A model generated the notes under the pieces. The model made no database searches, was not told the DNA's origin, and saw only the letters and a program-made list of their open reading frames with translations. This document shows, one piece after another, positions 12,651-20,981 of a stretch of DNA of 26,151 nucleotides. Location: NCBI GenBank assembly GCA_016202645.1, contig JACQOF010000112.1:1-26151 (forward strand), given 5' to 3'. Position numbers and translations under genes: made by a program. Every line of letters begins with the position of its first letter. Position 1 is the first letter of the stretch. This DNA comes from a bacterium. GTDB taxonomy: Bacteria > Lindowbacteria > 2-12-FULL-62-27.

Positions 12651-14657
12651 TTAGTAGTGCCCCGCCAATTCCGGTTCAGGCTCCACGGGCACGTTTCCGT
12701 ACAAGTAGGCGCCTTTTTTGTTCCCCCACCAAATCACCCGGCGCGCCCAATCCTCCCAGCTGTCCCACGTTTCGGCGGTCCGGTTGATGTGGTAGCGGCT
12801 GATCCGGTCCGCCAGATCGACGGGCTTGCCAACCACCACAGACCGGTAAAACTCCCATATGTTGTGGGAAAATGAAAGATCCAGGTTTTTCTTCTGGAAC
12901 GGAAGCTTCATCAGGCTGCGGTTGAGCAGGATCGCCTCGCGCAGGACGTCCACCGGAACCGGGGCGGCGCGCGATTCGAGAAACAGACTCAGCGCCCGTT
13001 CCGCCTCGTCATAGAATGCTCCCAGTTTGCCCTCCATGCTCATCTTGATCAGAATGTATTCGTCCGCCGGCCACCAGATGTTCAGCCACTCCTTCGAATG
13101 GACGTATTCCTTGCCGCCGTTCTGGATCTCACGGGCTTTGTCGAGAAAAAATTCCTGAACTTCGGTCAACACCGGAAAAGCGGCCGGGCTTGAGCCCGGG
13201 AATTTCAGAAACGTCCCCTCGGAAAACAGCTCGATCAAGTCGCGGTACGAGACGTCCGCAAGACGCCGGAGGACGGCGATGGGGATCTGAAGGACTTTGT
13301 CGAAATGCAGGAGCCCCGCCATCCAGGCATAGGCCCGGGTCCGGACCCAGTCTTCCTTTGGCATCGTGTTCGTGGCGACCACCAGCACCTGGGTTTCCGT
13401 GACTTCCTCGCTCGAAAGCTCGCCATGAATGTTGACGACTTCCGACTCGACAAGGACCATGCCGTATTTTTTCTGGTATTCGGGATCGCCCATCTCGGCG
13501 TTCGGGAGGATCGAAAGGTTGTTGAACTGGATCCGGTTGTGCTGGCCGCTTTCGATAACGGTCGAAACGCCGGACGCGAAGGATTCGTAGCTTTCCCCCG
13601 GCAGGCCCAGGATCAGGTCGCTCATCGTCTCGACTCCCTGCGCCGCGAAGCGCTGCTGAATGGTGTGGTAGGTGTCGAGACTGATGTTGTCGCGCTTGAT
13701 GGCCTTGAGCGTGTTCCTGTCGACCGACTGGAGAGAGACGACCACGCCCTTGTTGAGGCCGGCGTCGTGCAGAATTTTCTGGACCTGGTAGGACCGCTCG
13801 GTCGCGTTTTTGGTGTTCTGGACAGACATCGCCTGGGGGTAGCCGAATTTTTTCTTGGTGTCGGCGCAGTAGCGGACGATGTCGAGGTCGCGGGGAAGAA
13901 TCCCGAAATTCGCGTCGGCGCAGAAGATGAACTCGATTTTATGCTTCGCGAACCAGTCGATCTCCCGGTATTGCCGCTCAACATCCCAGGAATTGACCTT
14001 CGCCGAAACGGCCGACCCCCAGTCGCAGAAAGTGCACTGAAACGGACAGCCGCGGTTGGTCTCCCACATCACGATCCACTGCTCCTTCGGGTTGGCCTTC
14101 ATCAGCGGATCAAAGATGCCCTCCAGATAAGGCGAGGGAACCGCCGACAGGTCCCGGATCCGCTCGACACGGGGATGCTGGACCAGAACGCCGTCTTTTT
14201 TGAGATAACTGATCGACGGGATCTTCTCCCAGTCCCCGCCGACGGCGTTTTCCAGGATCGAGAGAAAAATCTTCTCGCCCTCGCCGTGACAGGCGATGTC
14301 GATGAACGGATACTTTCTTAAAAAAGGCTCAATCCGGTCCGGAACGTGGGGCCCGCCAAAAAAAATCAGGATCCCGGGATTTCGCTTCTTCAACCGCTCC
14401 GCAATCCGGATCGATATCTGAAAGTTCCAGACGTAGGCGCTGAATCCGACAATGTCGGCGGACTCAAGCTGGCGGACGGCGGATTCGACCGGGATGCGGG
14501 AGTAGACCGGGAGGATAAATTCGTAATTATCTTTCTGATCCATATGGCGTTGGGCATATGCCTGGAGAATCCCCACCGAATAGGGAAAGTAGTTCTGGCC
14601 GGAAAAACTATTGTTGATCTGGACAAGACCCACTTTGATTTTACGGCTCATGCTCAT
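12651..14657 (-). CDS. B12-binding-domain radical SAM protein
   Basis: A 668-residue enzyme. Residues 1-170 form a Rossmann-like cobalamin-binding-type domain (KVGLVQINNSFSGQNYFPYS, VGFSAYVWN, IFFGGPHVP), without an obvious DxHxxG cobalamin ligand. The radical SAM core follows, with the 4Fe-4S cysteines C204, C208 and C211 in RGCPFQCTFCDWG, then a GLPGES-type motif near 350. The C-terminal 250 residues are helical, tryptophan-rich and unfamiliar. Such proteins often methylate unreactive carbons or remodel natural products; the substrate is unknown. Two ATGs lie close together (14657 and 14651). The first is preferred because a TAATAT box sits 6 bases before it, suggesting a leaderless message. 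Confidence 0.85.
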   Translation of the reverse strand: MSMSRKIKVGLVQINNSFSGQNYFPYSVGILQAYAQRHMDQKDNYEFILPVYSRIPVESAVRQLESADIVGFSAYVWNFQISIRIAERLKKRNPGILIFFGGPHVPDRIEPFLRKYPFIDIACHGEGEKIFLSILENAVGGDWEKIPSISYLKKDGVLVQHPRVERIRDLSAVPSPYLEGIFDPLMKANPKEQWIVMWETNRGCPFQCTFCDWGSAVSAKVNSWDVERQYREIDWFAKHKIEFIFCADANFGILPRDLDIVRYCADTKKKFGYPQAMSVQNTKNATERSYQVQKILHDAGLNKGVVVSLQSVDRNTLKAIKRDNISLDTYHTIQQRFAAQGVETMSDLILGLPGESYESFASGVSTVIESGQHNRIQFNNLSILPNAEMGDPEYQKKYGMVLVESEVVNIHGELSSEEVTETQVLVVATNTMPKEDWVRTRAYAWMAGLLHFDKVLQIPIAVLRRLADVSYRDLIELFSEGTFLKFPGSSPAAFPVLTEVQEFFLDKAREIQNGGKEYVHSKEWLNIWWPADEYILIKMSMEGKLGAFYDEAERALSLFLESRAAPVPVDVLREAILLNRSLMKLPFQKKNLDLSFSHNIWEFYRSVVVGKPVDLADRISRYHINRTAETWDSWEDWARRVIWWGNKKGAYLYGNVPVEPEPELAGHY

Positions 14658-14663
14658 CGCCCG

Positions 14664-14692
14664 ATATTACCGAAATTCGCCGGACTTGTCCA
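14664..14692 (-). promoter_or_regulatory. Sigma70-type promoter of the radical SAM gene, leaderless
   Basis: Minus strand: TGGACA (14687-14692), 17 bases, TAATAT (14664-14669), then 6 bases to the ATG at 14657. Transcription should begin at or beside the A of the start codon. Confidence 0.7.
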
Positions 14693-14772
14693 TCCCGAAG
14701 CCATCGCCGAAAGATTGCCCGCGGGAAAAATGTATGTCAGGATGGCTGACTAAAAAACGGGGGGTGAGCAGG

Positions 14773-15339
14773 ATGTCTTGGAGACTTTTTCTGGTTGGCG
14801 TCTGCGTGATCGGGCTGACCGCCTGCACGATCAGCCGCAAGGCGGCACAGACAGCCCGTGCGCCGGTGGTGCAGGATCAGGATAACGACGGGATTCCGGA
14901 CGCGGAGGACAAATGCCCGGCGGAACCGGAGACCTTGAACGGCTGGAAGGACGCCGATGGGTGCCCGGATGAGGTTCCGCCAAAACCACGAATTCGAAAT
15001 ATCGATTACGATGTCAACAGCAAGGACATTCCGGACCACGCGGCCGGAATCATCGCCGATGTCGCGGATCTGATGCGACAGTATCCCGGCATGCGCGTCC
15101 GGGTGGAGGGCCACACCGATTCCTACGGGACCGAATCGTATAATCTTGATGTCTCCCGGCGGCGCGCCTACGCCGTGAAAAAAGCGCTCATGGATAAGGG
15201 CACTGACGGCGGCCGAATCGAAACGGGGGGATACGGATGGGCAAGACCAATCGCGTCTCTCCAGACCCGCGAAGGCCGGAAAATGAACCGTCGGATAGAA
15301 TTCATCATCCTGGGGAGCTGGCCGCCGAAGGAAGAGTAA
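14773..15339 (+). CDS. OmpA/Pal-type lipoprotein with TSP3-like calcium repeat
   Basis: A 188-residue outer-membrane lipoprotein. The signal MSWRLFLVGVCVIGLTAC has a good lipobox (LTAC), lipidated at Cys18. Then comes a thrombospondin type 3-like segment, DQDNDGIPDAEDKCPAEPE and NGWKDADGCPDE, with Asp-rich calcium-binding spacing. The C-terminal OmpA domain has VRVEGHTDSYGTESYNLDVSR, the GYGWARPIA stretch and GRKMNRRIEF, which bind diaminopimelate in peptidoglycan. It anchors the outer membrane to the wall, as Pal does. The ATG at 14773 was chosen for the clean signal peptide; an open frame extends upstream but encodes no signal. It ends 5 bases from the convergent pckG stop. Confidence 0.9.
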   Translation: MSWRLFLVGVCVIGLTACTISRKAAQTARAPVVQDQDNDGIPDAEDKCPAEPETLNGWKDADGCPDEVPPKPRIRNIDYDVNSKDIPDHAAGIIADVADLMRQYPGMRVRVEGHTDSYGTESYNLDVSRRRAYAVKKALMDKGTDGGRIETGGYGWARPIASLQTREGRKMNRRIEFIILGSWPPKEE

Positions 15340-15344
15340 ACCCG

Positions 15345-17099
15345 TCAGGCCAGACGCGACGCCAGGGCGCGGTGCTCGTCCCGAAGATCCGCCGGGAAAC
15401 GATCGCCGAATTTTTTGAAGAATTCCTCCTGAATCGGAAGGTCGGCGGACCATTCGTTGCGCCGGACCGCCAGAAGCGCGTCAACGGCGCCGGGCGATAA
15501 ATCCAGGCCATCGGCGTTGAAGTCCTTCGGGTCGGGGACCCAGCCGATCGGTGTCTCGCAGGCTTTGGCTTTGCCCTTCACGCGGCCCAGGATCCAGGAC
15601 AGCACGCGCACGTTTTTCCCGAACCCGGGCCACAGGAAATTTCCGTCGGAATCCCGGCGGAACCAGTTCACATGAAAAATTTTGGGAGGGTTTGAAAGCC
15701 GGGCGCCCACCGACAGCCAGTGCGCGAAATAGTCGCCCATGTTGTAGCCGCAAAAGGGAAGCATTGCCATCGGATCCACGCGGGTGACGCCGACTTTGCC
15801 CGTGGCCGCCGCCGTTGTTTCCGAAGCCATCGACGCGCCGACATACACGCCGTGCGGCCAGCTCCGGGACTGGTAGACCAGCGGCGCCACGCGGGCGCGG
15901 CGGCCGCCGAACAAAATCGCAGAGATCGGAACGCCCTGGGGGTCGTCCCAGCGCGGCGAGAGGCTCGGGCACTGCCGGATTGGGGCGGTGTACCGCGCGT
16001 TTGGATGCGCCGCCTGAGCGTCGCCGTTGCCGGAAATCGTCCGGCCCTGCCAGTCCAGCGTGCCGGCGGGCATCGGGTCGTCCATGCCTTCCCACCAGGG
16101 ACACCCATCGGGCGTGAGGCCGACGTTTGTGAAAATCGAATTTTTTTGAACGGTGCGCATGGCGTTGGGATTGGTCTTGAGGTTGGTACCCGGCGCCACG
16201 CCGAAAAATCCGGACTCGGGATTGACCGCCCACAGCCGGCCGTCCGGGCCAGGCCGCATCCAGGCGATGTCGTCGCCGACGGTCCAGACTTTGTATCCCC
16301 GCGATTCGAGCGGCGGCGCCAGCATCGCCAGATTTGTCTTGCCGCAGGCGCTCGGAAATGCCGCCGCCATGTAGGTGACTTCGCCCGACGGATCCTCAAG
16401 GCCCAAAATCAGCATGTGCTCGGCAAGCCAGCCCTCCTGGCGGGCCAGCCAGCTGGCGATGCGAAGCGCGAAACATTTTTTCCCGAGAAGCGCGTTCCCT
16501 CCGTAGCCGGACCCGACGCTCCAGATCGTCTCCTCCTCGGGGAAATGCAGAATGTATCGGCGGTCGGGACTGAGATCGCCGAGCGAATGAAGACCCCGGC
16601 AGAACGAACCGCCCGCGTCGATGGCCTCCGCGGCGGCGCGGCCCATGCGCGTCATGATCCGCATGTTCGCGACGACGTAGGGGCTGTCCGTGATCTCCAC
16701 GCCGGCTTTCGAATGCGGCGATCCGGCGGGGCCCATGAGATACGGGATCACATACAGCGTGCGGCCCCGCATGGCGCCGCGAAAGAGCCGGCCGACTTTC
16801 TCTTTCGCCTCCGCCGGGCTCATCCAGTTGTTGTTCGGGCCGGCGTCCTCCTTGTTCGCGCAGCAGACGAAAGTCAGGTGCTCGGTGCGGGAAACATCGG
16901 TGGGACTGCTGCGGTGAAGATAGGAGGATGGATATTTTTTGGGGTTGAGCTTGATGAGCGTGCCGGCGTCGACCATCTGGGACGTCAGCTTTTCAGATTC
17001 CGCATCCGATCCGTCGCACCAGTGGACGGATGAAGGCTCCGTCAGGCGCTCGACTTCGGAAACCCACTCGGAAACCGCGGGGTGTTTCGGGATTGACAC
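15345..17099 (-). CDS. pckG: Phosphoenolpyruvate carboxykinase (GTP)
   Basis: Converts oxaloacetate and GTP to phosphoenolpyruvate and CO2, the gateway to gluconeogenesis, or runs in reverse as an anaplerotic step. A 584-residue GTP-type enzyme, near the usual 590-620. The kinase loop AAAFPSACGKTNLAML (about 246-261) contains the reactive Cys of this family and K254. VGDDIAWMRPGPDGRLWAVN, PESGFFGVAPGT and FGGRRARVAPLVYQSRSW are diagnostic of the GTP rather than ATP class. The GTG start lies one base after the stop of the upstream cyclophilin gene, with no independent ribosome binding site, so translation is probably coupled. Confidence 0.96.
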   Translation of the reverse strand: MSIPKHPAVSEWVSEVERLTEPSSVHWCDGSDAESEKLTSQMVDAGTLIKLNPKKYPSSYLHRSSPTDVSRTEHLTFVCCANKEDAGPNNNWMSPAEAKEKVGRLFRGAMRGRTLYVIPYLMGPAGSPHSKAGVEITDSPYVVANMRIMTRMGRAAAEAIDAGGSFCRGLHSLGDLSPDRRYILHFPEEETIWSVGSGYGGNALLGKKCFALRIASWLARQEGWLAEHMLILGLEDPSGEVTYMAAAFPSACGKTNLAMLAPPLESRGYKVWTVGDDIAWMRPGPDGRLWAVNPESGFFGVAPGTNLKTNPNAMRTVQKNSIFTNVGLTPDGCPWWEGMDDPMPAGTLDWQGRTISGNGDAQAAHPNARYTAPIRQCPSLSPRWDDPQGVPISAILFGGRRARVAPLVYQSRSWPHGVYVGASMASETTAAATGKVGVTRVDPMAMLPFCGYNMGDYFAHWLSVGARLSNPPKIFHVNWFRRDSDGNFLWPGFGKNVRVLSWILGRVKGKAKACETPIGWVPDPKDFNADGLDLSPGAVDALLAVRRNEWSADLPIQEEFFKKFGDRFPADLRDEHRALASRLA

Positions 17100-17100
17100 G

Positions 17101-18126
17101 CTAGGGGAGAATCTCGGCCTTCTGGATCAGCACGGTTTCCTTGGGAACGTCGGAACCAAACGGACCGGCGGCGCCGGTGGGAAGGTTGCGGATTTTGTCG
17201 GCCGTTTCAAGACCCTCGACGACGCGGCCGAACACGGTATAGCCCGGCTCGCCAGCCGATTTGAAATCGAGAAAGCCGTTGTCGACCACATTGACGAAGA
17301 ACTGGGCCGTGGCGCTGTTTGGATCGTTCGTCCGCGCCATCGCGACGGTGCCGCGCGTGTTTCGAAGACCGTTGCTCGATTCGATCGGGATGGGCGGGTC
17401 CGACGGTTTCTGGGCGTAGTCGGGCGTGAACCCGCCGCCCTGGATCATGAAATTCGGAATGACGCGGTGGAAGATCGTGCCGTCGTAATGGGATTTGCGG
17501 ACGTAGGATAGAAAATTCTCGACGGTCTTCGGCGCTTTGTCCGGGTACAGCTCAAGCACCATCCCGCCGTGACTGGTCGTCAGTTTGACTTTCGGATTGC
17601 CCTTCGCGGTCTTCGCCGCGCCGGTATCGGATGGGGCTTTCTCTTTCTTCGGGTCGGATGCCACGGGTTCTTCCTCCTTGGGTTGGGTCGGCGCGGTACG
17701 GTCCACGCGATGGAGCAGGGTCGTCTTGACCCAGACCGTCAGGCCGGCTTTCAGCCACTTCTTCTCGGCGTCGAGCATGTGCAGGCGCGCGCCGGTGTTG
17801 AATCGCCCGAATACGTCGCCGCCCGGGCCGGTACGGATCGCATCGTCTTTCGAAACCGTCAGGACCTTGATCCGCGCCAGAAGGGACGGGACTTCGTCGA
17901 AGGCCGACCGGTGCATCCAGCCGACGACCTGGATGTTCGTCCATTCGTCCCGGGCGCCGATCGGGTCGACCGAGACGTCCTTCTGAAGGCGCCCGATGAG
18001 TTCGCCGTCTGGACTGTCGTACAGGTCGGCAGACTGGCGCGTGAGGGTCTGGGTTTCGGCGTGGACCGGGCCGGATCCGAGGACGACCGTCAACAACGAA
18101 AGACACAGAACGCGCGCGGAAGTCAT
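17101..18126 (-). CDS. Exported peptidyl-prolyl isomerase (cyclophilin) with N-terminal SH3-like repeats
   Basis: A 341-residue protein. Residues 1-23 are a Sec signal with cleavage after VHA. Two SH3-like beta domains follow (about 25-78 and 87-141: [13 protein letters not shown] and [14 protein letters not shown]), of the type that binds peptidoglycan or peptides. A Lys/Glu/Pro linker (145-175) leads to a cyclophilin domain (179-341) with the catalytic arginine R221 in [15 protein letters not shown], and with ATAQFFVNV. It should catalyse proline isomerisation of envelope proteins in the periplasm. The ATG overlaps the nadA stop as ATGA. The pairing of SH3 modules with cyclophilin is uncommon, and its link to nadA and pckG is probably only co-transcription. 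Confidence 0.88.
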   Translation of the reverse strand: MTSARVLCLSLLTVVLGSGPVHAETQTLTRQSADLYDSPDGELIGRLQKDVSVDPIGARDEWTNIQVVGWMHRSAFDEVPSLLARIKVLTVSKDDAIRTGPGGDVFGRFNTGARLHMLDAEKKWLKAGLTVWVKTTLLHRVDRTAPTQPKEEEPVASDPKKEKAPSDTGAAKTAKGNPKVKLTTSHGGMVLELYPDKAPKTVENFLSYVRKSHYDGTIFHRVIPNFMIQGGGFTPDYAQKPSDPPIPIESSNGLRNTRGTVAMARTNDPNSATAQFFVNVVDNGFLDFKSAGEPGYTVFGRVVEGLETADKIRNLPTGAAGPFGSDVPKETVLIQKAEILP

Positions 18127-19118
18127 GCGGCGGCGGCGGTTGCGGGAACGGCGGCCGGACTCATTTCCAGCATTCGTTCAAGAGGGTTGAGGGCGCGAAG
18201 CCGAAGGCCTTCGTCCATCACGATCTCGGGCCTGCCGTCGCGCAGGCAGAGATAGACTTTCTCCAGCGTGTTCAGCGCCATGTGCGGACAGAGATTGCAG
18301 TTGCAGTCGGCCGCGGACGGCGCGGCGATGAATTCTTTATCAGGACAGGCCTTTTTCATCTGATGGATGATGTGGGTCTCGGTGGCGACGATGAAAGACC
18401 GGTCGGCGTGCGTCGAGACGTATTTCAGAATACCTGTCGTCGAACCGATGTAGTCGGCCAGCGCCAGCACGGGCTCCTCACACTCGGGATGCGCCAGGAG
18501 CTTCGCGCCGGGATGCGCGGATTTCAAGCCGCGGATTTTTTGCAGGGAAAACGCCTCATGGACGATGCAGGAGCCGTCCCAGAGAAGCATCGGGCGGCCG
18601 GTTTTGCGGATAAGATAACGGCCGAGGTTTCTGTCCGGCGAAAACAGGATCGGCCGGTTCGAGGGGATCTGGCGGATGATGGACTCGGCGTTCGAGGACG
18701 TACAAATCACGTCCGATTGGGCCTTCACCTCCGCCGTGCAGTTGATGTACGTGACGGCGTAATGATCGGGATGGGCCTTCCGGAACGCCTCGAAGGCAGG
18801 ACCGGGACAGTCGTCCGCCAGAGAACACCCGGCGGCCGGATCGGGAATCAAAACTTGGCGGTCGGGATTCAATATCTTCGCGGTCTCGGCCATGAAATGC
18901 ACGCCGCAAAAAACAATAACGTCGGCGGCGGTCTTCTTCGCCGCCCGCGCGAGAGCCAGACTGTCCCCGAGCACGTCCGCGACATCCTGAATGTCCGGGT
19001 CCTGATAGTAATGCGCCAGGATCACGGCGTTCTTGCGCCGCTTGAGATCGTCAATCGCGCCAAACAAATCGAGCGGCGTCCCGGCCGTCCGGCGCTCCAG
19101 CAAACTTCCTAATCCCAT
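18123..19118 (-). CDS. nadA: Quinolinate synthase A
   Basis: Condenses iminoaspartate with dihydroxyacetone phosphate to quinolinate, for NAD synthesis. With the start set at 19118 it has 331 residues. The 4Fe-4S cysteines, placed by homology, are C98 ([11 protein letters not shown]), C184 ([11 protein letters not shown]) and C277 ([12 protein letters not shown]). [14 protein letters not shown] near the N-terminus and [14 protein letters not shown] are diagnostic. The start was chosen because AAAGGAGG lies 7 bases upstream and a promoter start point falls near 19139; the open frame continues 22 codons further but would lie upstream of transcription. nadB and nadC are not in the window. It is the first gene of the nadA-cyclophilin-pckG operon. 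Confidence 0.94.
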   Translation of the reverse strand: MGLGSLLERRTAGTPLDLFGAIDDLKRRKNAVILAHYYQDPDIQDVADVLGDSLALARAAKKTAADVIVFCGVHFMAETAKILNPDRQVLIPDPAAGCSLADDCPGPAFEAFRKAHPDHYAVTYINCTAEVKAQSDVICTSSNAESIIRQIPSNRPILFSPDRNLGRYLIRKTGRPMLLWDGSCIVHEAFSLQKIRGLKSAHPGAKLLAHPECEEPVLALADYIGSTTGILKYVSTHADRSFIVATETHIIHQMKKACPDKEFIAAPSAADCNCNLCPHMALNTLEKVYLCLRDGRPEIVMDEGLRLRALNPLERMLEMSPAAVPATAAAA

Positions 19119-19125
19119 CCTTCTG

Positions 19126-19174
19126 CCTCCTTTCAAACCCACCCCATTATACGGGCCGAAAATCCGTCCCGCAA
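19126..19174 (-). promoter_or_regulatory. nadA operon promoter and ribosome binding site
   Basis: Minus strand: TTGCGG (19169-19174), 17 bases, perfect TATAAT (19146-19151), with expected start near 19139. AAAGGAGG (19126-19133) lies 7 bases before the ATG. Unlike the leaderless promoters in this window, this one makes a short leader with a strong Shine-Dalgarno. Confidence 0.85.
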
Positions 19175-19188
19175 GACCCCGCATCGAA

Positions 19189-19248
19189 TCACCAAATCGA
19201 AATCACATGGGGATAGGCCCGGATGCGGCGGTCGGCCGTCACCACGGG
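19189..19248 (-). pseudogene. C-terminal fragment of a VapC/PIN-domain toxin
   Basis: The last 19 codons of a frame read [19 protein letters not shown] and then a TGA. This matches the usual C-terminus of PIN-domain VapC toxins, where TADRRI-x-x-Y-P-x-V-x-x-W carries a conserved Asp of the active site. Upstream of the fragment the frame runs straight into the A/G-rich lead of the 60-bp repeat, so the rest of the gene and its antitoxin are gone. The stop lies just before the nadA -35 box. Too short for certainty, but the match to the family end is strong. Confidence 0.6.
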
Positions 19249-19256
19249 GAGAAAAG

Positions 19257-19294
19257 GAGAAAAGGGGACGGAGGCTAACAGATTAACAGTTGGG
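19257..19294 (+). repeat. 60-bp dispersed repeat, copy 5 (5' half)
   Basis: Intact from the GAGAAAA lead through the TAACAG doublet to CAGTTGG, then diverging into GGGAGGTGTGG. It borders the PIN-toxin fragment and faces copy 6 in the opposite orientation, 69 bases away. Confidence 0.85.
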
Positions 19295-19318
19295 GGAGGT
19301 GTGGATGAGTCGACTTAT

Positions 19319-20926
19319 TTACAGAGCGCGGGCGGCGTTCTCACGCGCTCTATACCCGGGATCAACCGTTAATCTGTTAGCCTCCGTCCCCTTTTGGGCC
19401 CCCTGACGGGCCTCTTGGCGGGAGATCAAGGTTCTGTTGCCGGCTGCAAGGTTCAGGATGCGGCGGCGGGGGCCCCAGGTTTGGTTGAAGACGGACAGGT
19501 TTTTTTTGCAGGAGTCGGCGTGGGAATAAGTGTAGTGGCCGTCGCGGTGGTTCATGCTGTGCATGACCGGGACGAACTGGCTGGGTACCGCCGTGATCCA
19601 GCTTTTTTCTCTTAAAGCCCAGCCCATCGACACGTCTTCCATTCCATAAAGCGGGTACAAGTCCGGGCGCCAGCCGCCCGCGTCTTCGACGGCCTGGCGG
19701 CGCATGGCGACGCAAAAGGATGAGGTCCATGAAACCGGGACCACCAGCCCCGGGAAAAGGATTTTCTGCGCCCAGGATTCCTTCTCGTCGCTGGCGTGGA
19801 TGACGCCGAAATTTCCGGAGGCGCCAACGCGCGCGTGAAGGATGAGAGGTTCGACGAGGATATCGAGCCACTCCTTCTGCAGGATCTGCACGTCGTTGTC
19901 CAGAAAGACGAGGGTGTTGCCCCGTGCGTGGGGGAGGGCGGCGTCGCGACCGCCGGCCGGGCCGAGATTATTCGGCAGGCGGATGTGCTTCAGAATCGGC
20001 ATTTTTTCCGATATTTGTTTCAAGGCCTCCGGGGTCACGTCGGTTGAGCCGTTGTCCACGACCAGGATTTCCGAGTCCTGCGGAACCGGAAACTGGAAGA
20101 TGGACCGCAGGCATCTTTCGGTGAGGTCCCACCGGTTCCAGGCGAGGATCACGATGGACAGCGGCATGAGGGACTTGACGTTCACCGGGCGGAGATTCTG
20201 GTAGAGGGTCCGGATTCCGGGGGAAGCGACGATAAAGAGTTTGAGCCAGCCGATCAATTTCCGGTACAGATACGCCGCCGGAAAAATATCCGCGACCGGC
20301 GCCTTCCTGGCCAAAAGGCGCCGGCCGCGCTCGTTTTCTTCGTCTGTCTGGTTTAAATAGATGTTTTTCAGGACATGCGTGACGAACTGCCCGATCGGAT
20401 GGGGCGATTCCAGCAGGCGCGCAAAAAAAGTCGGCTCGACGGAGACGAAAATCCGCGCCGCAAGCGTCTCATGTTCGCCGAACGTCAGGGCCGTTTCGGA
20501 GAGGAGCTGGCCGCAGTCCGACAGAAACGCAAGCCGGGCGTGACGGCCGGAAAAGAGCTTCGCCAGGTCCGTTTCCATCAGCACACGGCCGAAAACCGCG
20601 GGGTCGCTTTCGACGTAGAGGAAGGGACGCCGGCCTGCGTCCTCGTTTTTCTGAAGATCGTGGACGAAAAGTTCCAGTTCGCTGGGGGCGCCGACGCCCC
20701 AGATCAGGGCCCCGGAGAAATTCTCAATCTGTCCGATGCCGGTCAGATACTCCTGGACAAACGCTTTCGGGTTGACCGGAAGAGCGATGGACCGTTCATC
20801 CGGCAGAGGAATGCTGAAAGATCTGGGCGGGTCGGCCGGGATCGGCCGCGCGGCCCGGTAGGCGTCCCAGAGTCCCGGATAACGGGATTCCAAAAATCTC
20901 CGGTTCCGCTCGTACAGCGTGTCCAT
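19319..20926 (-). CDS. GT2-family glycosyltransferase with repeat-derived C-terminus
   Basis: A 535-residue protein. Residues 254-490 are a GT2 (GT-A fold) glycosyltransferase: PLSIVILAWNRWDLTERCL, VVDNGSTDVT, NNLGPAGGRDAAL, the metal-binding D343-N-D345 in FLDNDVQ, and YGMEDVSMGW. The first 250 residues are a separate soluble domain (ENFSGALIWGVGAPSELELF) that faintly resembles the N-terminus of Maf/DUF115 proteins. Residues 511-535, QKGTEANRLTV onward, are translated from copy 6 of the 60-bp repeat and the DNA beyond it, so the natural C-terminus has been replaced. It probably adds sugar to surface glycan or protein. It is the last gene of the run that includes the O-antigen ligase-like protein, 55 bases after its neighbour. 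Confidence 0.82.
   Translation of the reverse strand: MDTLYERNRRFLESRYPGLWDAYRAARPIPADPPRSFSIPLPDERSIALPVNPKAFVQEYLTGIGQIENFSGALIWGVGAPSELELFVHDLQKNEDAGRRPFLYVESDPAVFGRVLMETDLAKLFSGRHARLAFLSDCGQLLSETALTFGEHETLAARIFVSVEPTFFARLLESPHPIGQFVTHVLKNIYLNQTDEENERGRRLLARKAPVADIFPAAYLYRKLIGWLKLFIVASPGIRTLYQNLRPVNVKSLMPLSIVILAWNRWDLTERCLRSIFQFPVPQDSEILVVDNGSTDVTPEALKQISEKMPILKHIRLPNNLGPAGGRDAALPHARGNTLVFLDNDVQILQKEWLDILVEPLILHARVGASGNFGVIHASDEKESWAQKILFPGLVVPVSWTSSFCVAMRRQAVEDAGGWRPDLYPLYGMEDVSMGWALREKSWITAVPSQFVPVMHSMNHRDGHYTYSHADSCKKNLSVFNQTWGPRRRILNLAAGNRTLISRQEARQGAQKGTEANRLTVDPGYRARENAARAL
19364..19395 (-). repeat. 60-bp dispersed repeat, copy 6 (inverted)
   Basis: The only minus-strand copy: AAAAGGGGACGGAGGCTAAC and the TAACAG doublet read on the minus strand. 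It lies inside the glycosyltransferase frame. With copy 5 it forms an inverted pair around a 69-base spacer that contains the glycosyltransferase stop codon. Confidence 0.85.
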
Positions 20927-20981
20927 GCTTACCTTATCGGTCGAAATCCGAAAAATGGTTAACGGGTTGGGGATCTTCCGT

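Noticed and set aside
13305-14321. Plus-strand open frame (338 codons) opposite the radical SAM gene.
   Set aside because: Antisense to a gene with an intact iron-sulfur motif; no domain is recognised in the product.
15720-17033. Plus-strand open frame (437 codons) opposite pckG.
   Set aside because: Antisense shadow of pckG: low-complexity Arg/Ala-rich product with no recognisable domain.
19119-19184. Upstream start for nadA adding 22 residues.
   Set aside because: It lies upstream of the expected transcription start near 19139, while a strong AAAGGAGG and family homology favour 19118.
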